Positions 1 to 7,909 of a DNA stretch of 20,265 nt are shown in pieces. Under the pieces are notes generated by a model. That model did not search any database and had not been told where the DNA came from. It saw only the letters and a program-made list of their open reading frames with translations. Source of the stretch: Bacteroidales bacterium. Its GTDB lineage: Bacteria > Bacteroidota > Bacteroidia > Bacteroidales > Muribaculaceae. Each line of letters begins with the position of its first letter. Position 1 is the stretch's first letter. Location of the stretch: assembly GCA_004554255.1 (NCBI GenBank), contig SFNC01000029.1, forward strand, positions 1-20,265. Reading direction: 5' to 3'. Both the position numbers and the translations under genes were made by a program.

Positions 1-7
1 CAACACC

Positions 8-134
8 CTCCAAATTATTCCTCTGCGAGAGTTCCACAGAACTCCTCAGCGAGCTCAGCGTACTCTGCGCGAGATTTAAAAATTCGCCCCGCGTGAACCA
101 AACAGTGAGATTAAAATTCACTCTGCGTGAGATG
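8..134 (+). repeat. Dyad-rich intergenic repeat, copy A
   Basis: The core at 8-75 matches positions 11674-11741 and 11784-11852 closely over 68-69 bases, in the same orientation. Inside the core, GAGTTC (29-34) and GAACTC (39-44) form a 6-bp stem with a 4-base loop. A second dyad lies in the distal half. The tail (76-120) resembles the tail of the third copy, including the shared block CCAAACAGTGAGAT versus CCAAACACTGAGAT. A degenerate unit of the form CTCYGCGNGAGA recurs through the element. It is non-coding and of unknown function. Confidence 0.75.
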
Positions 135-288
135 TTTACGTATCTGAATAATCAATTACGTTGTAAATCTCTGATTTGCCGTATTATTTATACTCTTTCC
201 GGCTTGATTTCAGCCCTCAACGCTGCTCGCGATTCCCCTTTTGCTGAACTGTGTGGCACTATTTACCAATGTTGTGCGCTTTCGGGTG

Positions 289-319
289 TTGGTGATACGC
301 AGAAATTTTGCTAACTTTG
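289..319 (+). promoter_or_regulatory. Promoter of aspartate kinase
   Basis: A -7 element TAACTTTG (312-319) fits the Bacteroidota consensus TAnnTTTG. A weaker -33 match, TTGG at 289-292, lies 19 bases upstream. The initiation codon begins only 8 bases after the -7 element, so the predicted transcript has almost no 5' leader. This is pattern matching to the known sigma-ABfr promoter form, not a mapped start site. Confidence 0.6.
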
Positions 320-327
320 CGCCCGTT

Positions 328-1701
328 ATGAAGGTATTGAAATTCGGAGGAACTTCCGTTGGTTCCGCCGCCCGCATCAAGGATGTGGCGCGACTCATCA
401 CCGGCGATACTTACGCCGGGCAACGTAACATTGTGGTTCTGTCGGCAATGGCCGGAACCACAAATACTCTTGTGCAGATTTGCGACTATCTGTACAAGCA
501 CAATCCCGCCGGAGCGCAGGAGACCGCAAACGCCCTCGAAAGCAAATACCGCGATGTCATTGCCGAACTTTTCGACACCGCCGGCTCCGGAGGCACTCGT
601 CGCGGCGCCATGGTTAATGCCGCGGCGGCAGCGGCACGGCAGGCCGCTACCGAAAGCGTAAGCCGTTGCTTCGCATACATCCGCTCGCTCATGGGCGTGG
701 ATTTTACCGACACCGACGAGAAAGAGATTCTTGCACAGGGCGAGCTTATGTCCACCGCCCTGATGAACAACTATCTTAACCTCACCGGCACCCGATCGGT
801 GCTCCTGTCCGCGCTGAAGTTCATGCGCACGGACGAGAACGGCGAGCCCGACATGAAGTATATTTCGGTGCGCCTGAAACGCCTTATAGACATGAATCCG
901 GACGCCGAAATATATCTTACCCAGGGATTTATATGCCGCAACGAATACGGCGACGTGGACAATCTGCAGCGCGGCGGCAGCGACTACACCGCCTCCATCA
1001 TAGGCGCAGCTCTGGAGCTGGAGGAGATTCAGATATGGACAGACATCGACGGTATGCACAATAATGACCCCCGTTATGTGGAGGGAACACGCCCAGTCAG
1101 CGAGTTACACTTCGAGGAAGCCTCCGAACTGGCATACTTCGGCGCAAAAATCCTGCATCCGGCATGCGTATTACCCGCGCGTCTGCACAATATTCCCATC
1201 AGACTGCTTAACACTATGGAGCCGCAAAAGCCCGGAACGCTTATCTGCAACACCCCGCCAACACGCTCCATAAAAGCCGTTTCCGCAAAAGACAATATCA
1301 CCGCAATCCACATCAAATCCGGACGAATGTTCCGCTCGTACTCGTTCCTGAACAAGGTCTTCGAGACTTTCGAGCGCCACTGCACTCCCATTGACATGAT
1401 TGCCACAAGCGAAGTCGGCGTCACCGTCACAATCGACAACGATGGACGCCTGGAGCAGATTGTAGACGACCTCATGGCCTTCGGAACCGTCAACGTGGAC
1501 CGCAAAATGGCCATTGTCTGCGTGGTGGGCGACATGGACTGGCACAACGGCGGATTTGCCGGGCGTGCCGTGGACGCCCTCGGAGACCTCCCCGTGCGCA
1601 TGATTTCATACGGCGGCTCAAACTACAACATCGCCATGGTTGTCAGCGCCGACGACAAAATCGAGGCGCTACGCAGGCTGTCGGCAAATTTATTCAACTG
1701 A
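328..1701 (+). CDS. lysC: Aspartate kinase (monofunctional)
   Basis: It phosphorylates L-aspartate to 4-phospho-aspartate, the first step toward lysine, threonine, methionine and diaminopimelate, in the cytosol. The protein has 457 residues. The amino-acid-kinase fold opens with KFGGTSVG (residues 5-12). GGSDYTAS (from 216) and WTDIDG (237-242) are typical of aspartate kinases and contribute to substrate and nucleotide binding. After about residue 320 the chain looks like the paired ACT regulatory domains, including MIATSEVGVTVTI. There is no homoserine dehydrogenase fusion. An in-frame start at 241 would add 29 residues before the conserved MKVLKFGG opening and would precede the promoter, so 328 was chosen. 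RlmD follows after 36 bases on the same strand with no clear promoter between. The function is firm; the symbol lysC is the usual one, but isozyme assignment and feedback specificity cannot be read here. Confidence 0.93.
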   Translation: MKVLKFGGTSVGSAARIKDVARLITGDTYAGQRNIVVLSAMAGTTNTLVQICDYLYKHNPAGAQETANALESKYRDVIAELFDTAGSGGTRRGAMVNAAAAAARQAATESVSRCFAYIRSLMGVDFTDTDEKEILAQGELMSTALMNNYLNLTGTRSVLLSALKFMRTDENGEPDMKYISVRLKRLIDMNPDAEIYLTQGFICRNEYGDVDNLQRGGSDYTASIIGAALELEEIQIWTDIDGMHNNDPRYVEGTRPVSELHFEEASELAYFGAKILHPACVLPARLHNIPIRLLNTMEPQKPGTLICNTPPTRSIKAVSAKDNITAIHIKSGRMFRSYSFLNKVFETFERHCTPIDMIATSEVGVTVTIDNDGRLEQIVDDLMAFGTVNVDRKMAIVCVVGDMDWHNGGFAGRAVDALGDLPVRMISYGGSNYNIAMVVSADDKIEALRRLSANLFN

Positions 1702-1737
1702 TCCGTTGAACCACACATAATATATATACAGCTGTTT

Positions 1738-3183
1738 ATGGCAAGAAAACGTAAGGAGCTCCCGCTCCTCGAAAACATAGAGATTTGCGATGTCGCCGCC
1801 GAAGGCAATGCCATCGCACGCATCCCCGCCATCCCCGAAGGCGCTCCCGGAGCATCAGTCGGAGGAATGGTGGTATTTGTCCCCTATGGCGCGCCGGGCG
1901 ACATCGCCGACATAAAAATAGACCGCAAAAAACACAGCTATGCGCAAGGACACATAGAGCGGCTCGTCAAGCCGGCGGACCTGCGCGTACAGCCAATGTG
2001 CTCACATTTCGGCGTGTGCGGCGGATGCCGCTGGCAGCACCTCCCCTACTCTTTCCAGCTGAAATGCAAACAGCAGCAGGTGGTGGACGCCCTAACCCGC
2101 ATCGCCAAAATTCAGCTACCCGAGATTAGCCCGATTATCGGCTCGCCCGAACAACGCGAATACCGTAACAAGCTGGAATTCACGTTCTCAAACAAGAAAT
2201 GGCTGACTTTCGAGCAACTTCGCAGCAACGACGAATTTCCCGACCGCGACGCCGCCGGATTCCACATCCCCGGCGCTTTCGACAAGGTGCTGGACATTGA
2301 CCGCTGTCACCTTCAGGACGATTTCTCAAACCGCCTGCGCCTGTTCATCAAGCAGTACGGCAAGGACAACGGCCTGAGTTTCTACGACTTGCGCGCAAAC
2401 ACAGGATTGCTCCGCACTCTCATGGTGCGCACTGCATCCACGGGCGAGAAAATGGCTGTAATGGCTTTCGGAGAGGACAACCCCGCTCAGATAAAGGCCG
2501 TTATGGACGCTATTGCCGCCGAATTCCCCGAGATTACATCGCTGATGTACGTCATAAACCTGAAGGTAAACGACTCCCTCGGCGACCAGGAGGTTCTCCT
2601 CCACTCCGGACGCGATTATATTATTGAAGAAATGGAAGGTCTGCGCTTCCGCGTAGGGCCAAAATCTTTCTACCAGACAAACTCCCACGGCGCATACCAG
2701 CTCTACAAGGTGGTTCGCAATTTTGCCGCACTCACCGGCAACGAGCTGGTTTACGACCTGTACACCGGCACCGGCACCATCGCCAACTTTGTGGCCGCCA
2801 AGGCATCCAAGGTTATCGGAATCGAATATGTTCCCGAAGCAATTGAGGACGCACGCGTAAACTCGGCCGAGAACAACATCGGCAACACCGTGTTCTTCGC
2901 CGGCGACATGAAAAATGTGCTCACCGACGATTTTGTCGCCGAACATGGCGTGCCCGACGTAATGATTGTGGATCCGCCACGCGCCGGCATGCACGAGGAT
3001 GTGGTAAACGTAATTCTCCGCGCCCGCCCGTCACGCATAGTCTACGTAAGCTGCAATCCGGCCACCCAGGCTCGGGACCTCGCCATGCTGGACAAGGACT
3101 ATGCCGTCCTGGCCGTTCAGCCCGTGGACATGTTCCCCCACACACACCATGTGGAGAACGTCGTGCTACTGGCTCAGCGATGA
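1738..3183 (+). CDS. rlmD: 23S rRNA (uracil-5-)-methyltransferase, RlmD/RumA type
   Basis: It is a SAM-dependent enzyme that makes 5-methyluridine in 23S rRNA (U1939 in E. coli numbering for RlmD). The protein has 481 residues. An N-terminal TRAM-like beta domain (about 10-75) is followed by the iron-sulfur cysteines C88, C94 and C97, with C190 in DRCHL as the likely fourth ligand. The methyltransferase core shows YDLYTGTGTIANF for SAM binding, DPPRAGMH (D412 onward), and the catalytic cysteine C439 in VSCNPATQARDL. All key residues are present. Bacteroidota often carry more than one RumA-like paralogue, so the exact uridine target (RlmD versus RlmC or TrmA-like sites) is inference. The last 18 bases overlap the 3' end of the convergent CYTH gene. 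Confidence 0.9.
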   Translation: MARKRKELPLLENIEICDVAAEGNAIARIPAIPEGAPGASVGGMVVFVPYGAPGDIADIKIDRKKHSYAQGHIERLVKPADLRVQPMCSHFGVCGGCRWQHLPYSFQLKCKQQQVVDALTRIAKIQLPEISPIIGSPEQREYRNKLEFTFSNKKWLTFEQLRSNDEFPDRDAAGFHIPGAFDKVLDIDRCHLQDDFSNRLRLFIKQYGKDNGLSFYDLRANTGLLRTLMVRTASTGEKMAVMAFGEDNPAQIKAVMDAIAAEFPEITSLMYVINLKVNDSLGDQEVLLHSGRDYIIEEMEGLRFRVGPKSFYQTNSHGAYQLYKVVRNFAALTGNELVYDLYTGTGTIANFVAAKASKVIGIEYVPEAIEDARVNSAENNIGNTVFFAGDMKNVLTDDFVAEHGVPDVMIVDPPRAGMHEDVVNVILRARPSRIVYVSCNPATQARDLAMLDKDYAVLAVQPVDMFPHTHHVENVVLLAQR

Positions 3184-3609
3184 ATTATAATAACGGGGGT
3201 CGCCGGTTACCTCTCGCCCGATAAACCCGGGCACGGTGACGGTCTCGTCGGCCGACTGCAGCTCCACCTCGGCAACGCACAGTCCCGCATGGCTGCCCCC
3301 GAATTCATCCACCTCCCACACGTGTCCCTCGTATTCAACATACCACCGTCTTTTCTCTAACGGATTGGGGCACAGAGCCAGAAGCTCCCGCGCATCACCT
3401 ACGGGAATCTCGTATTCCCACTCGCCGCGAGTCAGTCCGTGCGTACGGCTTTTCACTGTAAGAAAGCCATGCTCGCCCTTGATTCTGACACGCACCGTAC
3501 GGTCGGGGTCAACGCTCAGATAGCCCTGGCATATTGGCTCGGAATGCGAGGCCATTGCCTTATAATCGGTGTTCGCCACCAGGAATTTTCTCTCTATTTC
3601 TATTGCCAT
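3166..3609 (-). CDS. CYTH-domain (triphosphate tunnel) protein
   Basis: This is a 147-residue single-domain member of the CYTH/triphosphate tunnel metalloenzyme family, whose members hydrolyse inorganic triphosphate or thiamine triphosphate or, in class IV cyclases, make cAMP. The ExExK signature is at residues 4-8 (EIERK). Alternating charged strands follow: VRVRIKG, FLTVKSR, EWEYEIP, KRRWYVEY, WEVDEF and VAEVELQ, as expected for the eight-stranded tunnel. The start at 3609 places the signature at the N-terminus as in relatives and lies about 26 bases after a -7 element. A longer frame running to 3939 is antisense to DUF5686 and was not used. By length and lack of a CHAD domain it resembles the small bacterial tripolyphosphatase type, but the substrate is not determinable. 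Confidence 0.9.
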   Translation of the reverse strand: MAIEIERKFLVANTDYKAMASHSEPICQGYLSVDPDRTVRVRIKGEHGFLTVKSRTHGLTRGEWEYEIPVGDARELLALCPNPLEKRRWYVEYEGHVWEVDEFGGSHAGLCVAEVELQSADETVTVPGFIGREVTGDPRYYNSSLSQ

Positions 3610-3635
3610 ATCACTGAAGTTGTATAAACTTTCTG

Positions 3636-3643
3636 CAAAGGTA
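3636..3643 (-). promoter_or_regulatory. -7 promoter element for the CYTH gene
   Basis: Read on the minus strand this is TACCTTTG, a match to TAnnTTTG. It lies 26 bases before the CYTH start codon. No good -33 element was found at the expected spacing, so only the -7 half is supported. It sits in the 42-base gap shared with the divergent DUF5686 gene. Confidence 0.45.
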
Positions 3644-3651
3644 AGAATAAA

Positions 3652-6276
3652 TTGCTGAACCGCATTATTAAAATATTTCTCCTCATGGTGCTCACCGCCA
3701 TCCCGGCGGCCGCAGACTCCATACCCGACTCGGTTTTTGTACGGCAGGCCCCGCCGGCAAAGGTCGCCGCCGGCAAATACTTTATCTCCGGAATTGTCCG
3801 CGACTCCATCACACGTGAGCCCATCCCCATGGCGGCGATAGCCACCTCCGGACGCGCGTCCGGCACACTCGCCAACTCCAACGGCATTTTTGAAATGACA
3901 ATCCGCGACAACACCCCGGCGCTCATTGTCACGTCGCAAGGCTATGCCCGCAAGGTGCTTCCAATTCGCAAAAACCGTGTGAATGTCTACGAGATTATGC
4001 TTGCCCCGGAGGCGTTCACTCTTGACGAGGTGGTGATTAAGCGCAAGAAATACTCAAAGAAGAACAATCCCGCCGTCGACCTCATGGAGCGCATTCGCGC
4101 CACGGCCGGCGTCAACGACCCGAGGCGCAACCCGTATTACAACTTCGACAAATACGAGCGCATTACACTGGGCCTCAACAACATAACCCCCAACAGCGAA
4201 GGCAAGCAGAACGCCATAATGAAAAAGTTCCCCTTCCTGTGGCAATACGTGGACACGTCTGAGATTTCCGGTAAACCGGTCCTCCCGCTCTCCGTAAAGG
4301 AGACCTCCTCGCAGGTGCACTTCCGTCGCGACCCAAGGGGCGAGCGAGAGATAATCACCGGCCTCAAAAGCGAGGGAGTGGACGAGCTCGCCGACCAGGA
4401 AAGCATGCGTGTTTTCCTCCAGGACGTGCTGCGCGAAATAGACCTATACGACCGCGACATAAACATCCTGCAGAACCGGTTTGTCAGCCCGCTTTCGCCA
4501 ATCGCCGCTGACTTTTATAAGTTCTACATCACCGATTCCACGATGATTGACGGCGAGAAGGCTCTCCAGCTCAGCTTTTATCCCCACAACAAATCGGTGT
4601 TCGGATTTGTCGGCCAGATGTACGTAATCCCCTCGGACTCAGCAATGTTCATCAGCCGCGTAACCATGCGCATCGCCCCGGAAATAAACCTGAATTTCAT
4701 TGAGAACATGTACATCGACCAGGAATTTACCCGCGCTGCGGACGGCAGTCGCATCAAAACCCGCGACGACCTGACGATGGAAATCTCCGTTATCCCGGGA
4801 CTGCAGGGCATGTACGCACGCCGAAACGTGGCGTATGCAAACGCCAACTTCGACGCCCCGGCAGATGAACAGCAGGTTTTCCGTGGTCTTGCAAACACGG
4901 TAATTGTCCCCGAGGCAAGAGTCCGCGACGAAAATTTCTGGAAGGACGTGCGCCTGTTCGAGATTCCCAAGGGCGAGGCATCCGTCAACTCGCTGCTTAC
5001 CCAGTTGCGCAGTAAAAAACTCTTTTACTGGGGCGAAAAATTCATCAAGATGATGGCCAGCGGGTATCTCCCCACCGGCAAGGTATCTAAATTTGACATC
5101 GGACCGCTTAACACTTTCATAACCGGTAACACTCTGGAGGGCCTGAGGTTACGCGCCGGCGGAATGACCACCGCAAACCTCTCCAAACACTGGTTCGGAC
5201 GTTTCTACGTGGCGCACGGCTTCCGCGACCATAAGTGGAAATACGGCACCGAACTCGAATACTCGTTTAACGAGAAACGTTACCACTCCCGCGAGTTCCC
5301 CGTACACTCCATACGCCTCAACTCCTCCTACGACATTGACCGGATCGGTCAGGACTACATGTTCACCAACTCCGACAACTTTATCCTGGCCTGGAAGCGA
5401 CAGGAGGACAACCGCGTCAGCTATCGTCGCCTGAATCAGGTGACTTACACCCTGGAGCTTGCAAACAACTTTTCTGTCCGTGCCATCGGCGCCAACGACC
5501 GCCAGATTTCTTCACGCGTCCTACCGTTCGCCATCACCACCGACGCCGCCGAAACGCAGCCCTCACGCCCGATTCACGCCTTCAACGAGACCTGGGGCGA
5601 GATAACGCTCCGCTATGCCCCCGGCGAGAAATTCTACCAGACGCGCACCTACCGCATACCCGTGAACATGGACGCCTGGACCGTCTCGCTCTCGCACCGC
5701 ATGGCCACAAACCGCCTCGGCTCGGCATGGAACGTGCAGCGCACCGAGGCCTCGCTGATTCACCGCTTCTGGTTCTCGGCCTGGGGATACCTGGACATGA
5801 TGCTGAAAGGCGGACATATATGGTCGCGGCACACACCGTACACACAGATGTTCATCCCCAACGCGAACCTCTCGTACACCGTGCAGCCCGAGAGTTTCTG
5901 CCTCATAAACGCAATGGAATTCGTCGCCGACAGCTACGCTCAAGCCGACCTCACCTACTGGGCCAACGGCGCCATCTTAAACTACATCCCGCTGGTAAAA
6001 AAGCTTAAACTGCGCGAGGCGTTCTCTCTGCGCACCTACTGGGGCAAGCTGTCGCAGGCAAACGACCCGCGCCACAACGCCGGTATGCTCGCCTTCCCCG
6101 AGGGTGGAATCGCCGTGACAGACATCTCCCGCACTCCGTACATGGAAGCCGGTGTGGGCATCGACAATCTCTTCAAATGCCTGCGTGTAGACTACGTCTG
6201 GCGCCTCACCCACCGCCATCCCGGCTACCCGATAGACCGCTCGGGCGTCCGCATCGCCATGCACTTCACTTTTTAG
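3652..6276 (+). CDS. DUF5686 family outer-membrane protein with carboxypeptidase-like regulatory domain
   Basis: This 874-residue protein matches the DUF5686/carboxypeptidase-regulatory-like layout common in Bacteroidota. Residues 1-22 form a signal peptide (MLNRIIKIFLLMVLTAIPAAA). Residues of about 42-120 form the CarboxypepD_reg-like beta sandwich (ISGIVRDSITREPIPMAAI, then TSQGYARKVLPI). After the segment FTLDEVVIKRKK the remainder is long, rich in alternating aromatic strands, and ends in HFTF, a C-terminal aromatic end typical of outer-membrane beta-barrels. The start is TTG at 3652: an in-frame TAA at 3625 blocks anything earlier, and the first ATG (3688) would cut away most of the signal peptide. 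The molecular function of the family is unknown; surface or transport roles are guesses. The 3' end overlaps the convergent phosphoethanolamine transferase gene by 11 bases. Confidence 0.87.
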   Translation: MLNRIIKIFLLMVLTAIPAAADSIPDSVFVRQAPPAKVAAGKYFISGIVRDSITREPIPMAAIATSGRASGTLANSNGIFEMTIRDNTPALIVTSQGYARKVLPIRKNRVNVYEIMLAPEAFTLDEVVIKRKKYSKKNNPAVDLMERIRATAGVNDPRRNPYYNFDKYERITLGLNNITPNSEGKQNAIMKKFPFLWQYVDTSEISGKPVLPLSVKETSSQVHFRRDPRGEREIITGLKSEGVDELADQESMRVFLQDVLREIDLYDRDINILQNRFVSPLSPIAADFYKFYITDSTMIDGEKALQLSFYPHNKSVFGFVGQMYVIPSDSAMFISRVTMRIAPEINLNFIENMYIDQEFTRAADGSRIKTRDDLTMEISVIPGLQGMYARRNVAYANANFDAPADEQQVFRGLANTVIVPEARVRDENFWKDVRLFEIPKGEASVNSLLTQLRSKKLFYWGEKFIKMMASGYLPTGKVSKFDIGPLNTFITGNTLEGLRLRAGGMTTANLSKHWFGRFYVAHGFRDHKWKYGTELEYSFNEKRYHSREFPVHSIRLNSSYDIDRIGQDYMFTNSDNFILAWKRQEDNRVSYRRLNQVTYTLELANNFSVRAIGANDRQISSRVLPFAITTDAAETQPSRPIHAFNETWGEITLRYAPGEKFYQTRTYRIPVNMDAWTVSLSHRMATNRLGSAWNVQRTEASLIHRFWFSAWGYLDMMLKGGHIWSRHTPYTQMFIPNANLSYTVQPESFCLINAMEFVADSYAQADLTYWANGAILNYIPLVKKLKLREAFSLRTYWGKLSQANDPRHNAGMLAFPEGGIAVTDISRTPYMEAGVGIDNLFKCLRVDYVWRLTHRHPGYPIDRSGVRIAMHFTF

Positions 6277-7909
6277 CGCACGCTTCGTCAAAATCAAGGC
6301 TGTTCAGCACCACTCGCCGCGGCTTCTCGTAACTGCCGTGGACAATGCTGCGCTGCGGCCGGTACCTGCTCTCCGCCTCATTGGCAAGGTCCAGCAGCAG
6401 ATGCCCTATACCGCTCGTCAGGCCGGGCTTTCCCGAATTGCGCCTTATCGCATCGCGTTTGTCGGGATACGACGCCATATAACCCTCTGACATCCATATA
6501 AACATCGGTACCCTGATCTGGTACTCCGGTCTACTCCGGGAATACGCATTTCCATGGCCCATGTAACCGTCTATGTCAAACACTTCCTCGCCATGGTCGC
6601 TTATGTACACCATCACACTGTTCTTGTCGGCATACTTATCCATGACTGATTTCAGCACATAGTCCGTATAGCGCAAAGAATTGTCGTAATGCGCAAGTAT
6701 TTCTGCCTCATCACGGCCATGACCGGGATAATCATCAGGCCCGAATACCGAGAATTTATCTCGCGGATAACGCTCCTCATATTTATAATGCGAGCCCATC
6801 AGATGATATATCACCATTGTATTTGCCGAATCCGGCGCAATACCGTTTCTCACCAGCTCCAGGTCCGGTACCCGCGTCTTATTCCGCACGTCATACAGCA
6901 GGTCCGAAATTCCCCCGTCGCTCAATATGGATATCCCATTGCCGGCAAGGTACTGATTGTCATACATCGCCGTTTTGTACCCTAATGCCTTGAATACTGC
7001 CGGGAACAGGACTGTAGGCCCTTCGGGGATATTCATCGGGAAGATTGCATCCATAGCCCCCTGCGTATGGTCGCTCACAGTAACAATATCGTCGTACCAT
7101 ACCAATGTCGAATCGGCTATACTGCCAACCAACGGAAAGGTGTTGATGCCATAGCCGTACGCCGGAGTATGATAATAGGAATGTGATTCGCCTATGACAA
7201 GTATGACATTCAGCCCTCTGTTCCGCGATTTTTCGCCCGCAGTCTGTATATAGCTCGCGCACTCTCCGCACAGCTCGCGGTTGGTTTCGGCTCGGCGGTC
7301 TGCCACATACATGGAATAAAGGATGCGCGTCGGCGACGAATACTGGGGTATGGACATTCCGTTGCGGTACTTTATAAATCCTATGCCACAGACTGCCATC
7401 ACTATCACTCCGCCACCCGCGAGCAAACACTCGGCATACACCGCATAACAACGCTGTACTATATACTTCGCCAACAGGAACGACAACGCCCATACTGTCA
7501 CCATACCAATTACGTACAGCACAATTTTCCCGAATGACATATAGGTTGCCAGAAACTCCGACGACTCATCACCGTTCGTCTCATACAATATATCTATGAC
7601 ATCCTGGCCACAGAAAATCGAAAATTCTGTCATCAGGAAAAACTCCATGGCAATCAGCAATGTAAGCAGCACCGACACAGCCACTATATACACCCGCTTG
7701 TATGCTTTGGACTTGCTTATCAACGTGGGCAGCGCCATGGCACCGGCCAAAAATGCCGTAACAAGAGGCGTCAACAGCCACGATGCCACACTGCCCTCAA
7801 TCACAGACTTGCTGATATTGGCACAGAAGCCCAGTACAAAGAACAGCCAGAAGGCAAAATGGAACATCACGCAGCCGCGCAACGAAAATATCTCAGTCAG
7901 TTTTTTCAT
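6266..7909 (-). CDS. EptA/CptA-like phosphoethanolamine transferase (sulfatase superfamily)
   Basis: This 547-residue inner-membrane enzyme probably transfers phosphoethanolamine from phosphatidylethanolamine to lipid A, core sugars or another envelope glycan. Five hydrophobic helices fill residues of about 14-32, 44-64, 73-93, 126-148 and 159-178, the usual EptA architecture. The periplasmic alkaline-phosphatase-like domain starts near VILVIGES; the nucleophile position is S242 where EptA has Thr, as in CptA-like members. Other metal-site motifs are GSH (H374), SDHGEE (D438, H439) and GHG (H452). It overlaps the upstream vanW-like frame by 17 bases, so the two are almost certainly co-transcribed. 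Base composition is lower than in its neighbours in the membrane part (52 G or C in 7561-7680 by hand count), partly explained by hydrophobic codons. The acceptor is unknown. Confidence 0.87.
   Translation of the reverse strand: MKKLTEIFSLRGCVMFHFAFWLFFVLGFCANISKSVIEGSVASWLLTPLVTAFLAGAMALPTLISKSKAYKRVYIVAVSVLLTLLIAMEFFLMTEFSIFCGQDVIDILYETNGDESSEFLATYMSFGKIVLYVIGMVTVWALSFLLAKYIVQRCYAVYAECLLAGGGVIVMAVCGIGFIKYRNGMSIPQYSSPTRILYSMYVADRRAETNRELCGECASYIQTAGEKSRNRGLNVILVIGESHSYYHTPAYGYGINTFPLVGSIADSTLVWYDDIVTVSDHTQGAMDAIFPMNIPEGPTVLFPAVFKALGYKTAMYDNQYLAGNGISILSDGGISDLLYDVRNKTRVPDLELVRNGIAPDSANTMVIYHLMGSHYKYEERYPRDKFSVFGPDDYPGHGRDEAEILAHYDNSLRYTDYVLKSVMDKYADKNSVMVYISDHGEEVFDIDGYMGHGNAYSRSRPEYQIRVPMFIWMSEGYMASYPDKRDAIRRNSGKPGLTSGIGHLLLDLANEAESRYRPQRSIVHGSYEKPRRVVLNSLDFDEACAKK

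Larger units (their letters stand above)
1..327. other. Intergenic stretch upstream of aspartate kinase
   Basis: No convincing gene is seen here. The first 134 bases hold copy A of the intergenic repeat described separately. Positions 135-280 are AT-richer and show nothing I can name. The end holds a Bacteroidota-type promoter directly before the aspartate kinase start. Short open frames exist but lack family signatures and overlap the repeat or the kinase in another frame. The window begins inside or just before the repeat, so its left boundary is not visible. Confidence 0.6.

Noticed and set aside
259..1059. Open frame of 266 codons antisense to aspartate kinase
   Set aside because: It covers conserved kinase motifs on the opposite strand and shows no domain.
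328..3183. Lysine riboswitch upstream of aspartate kinase
   Set aside because: The predicted promoter lies directly before the start codon, leaving no leader for a riboswitch, and no matching fold was seen in 135-327.
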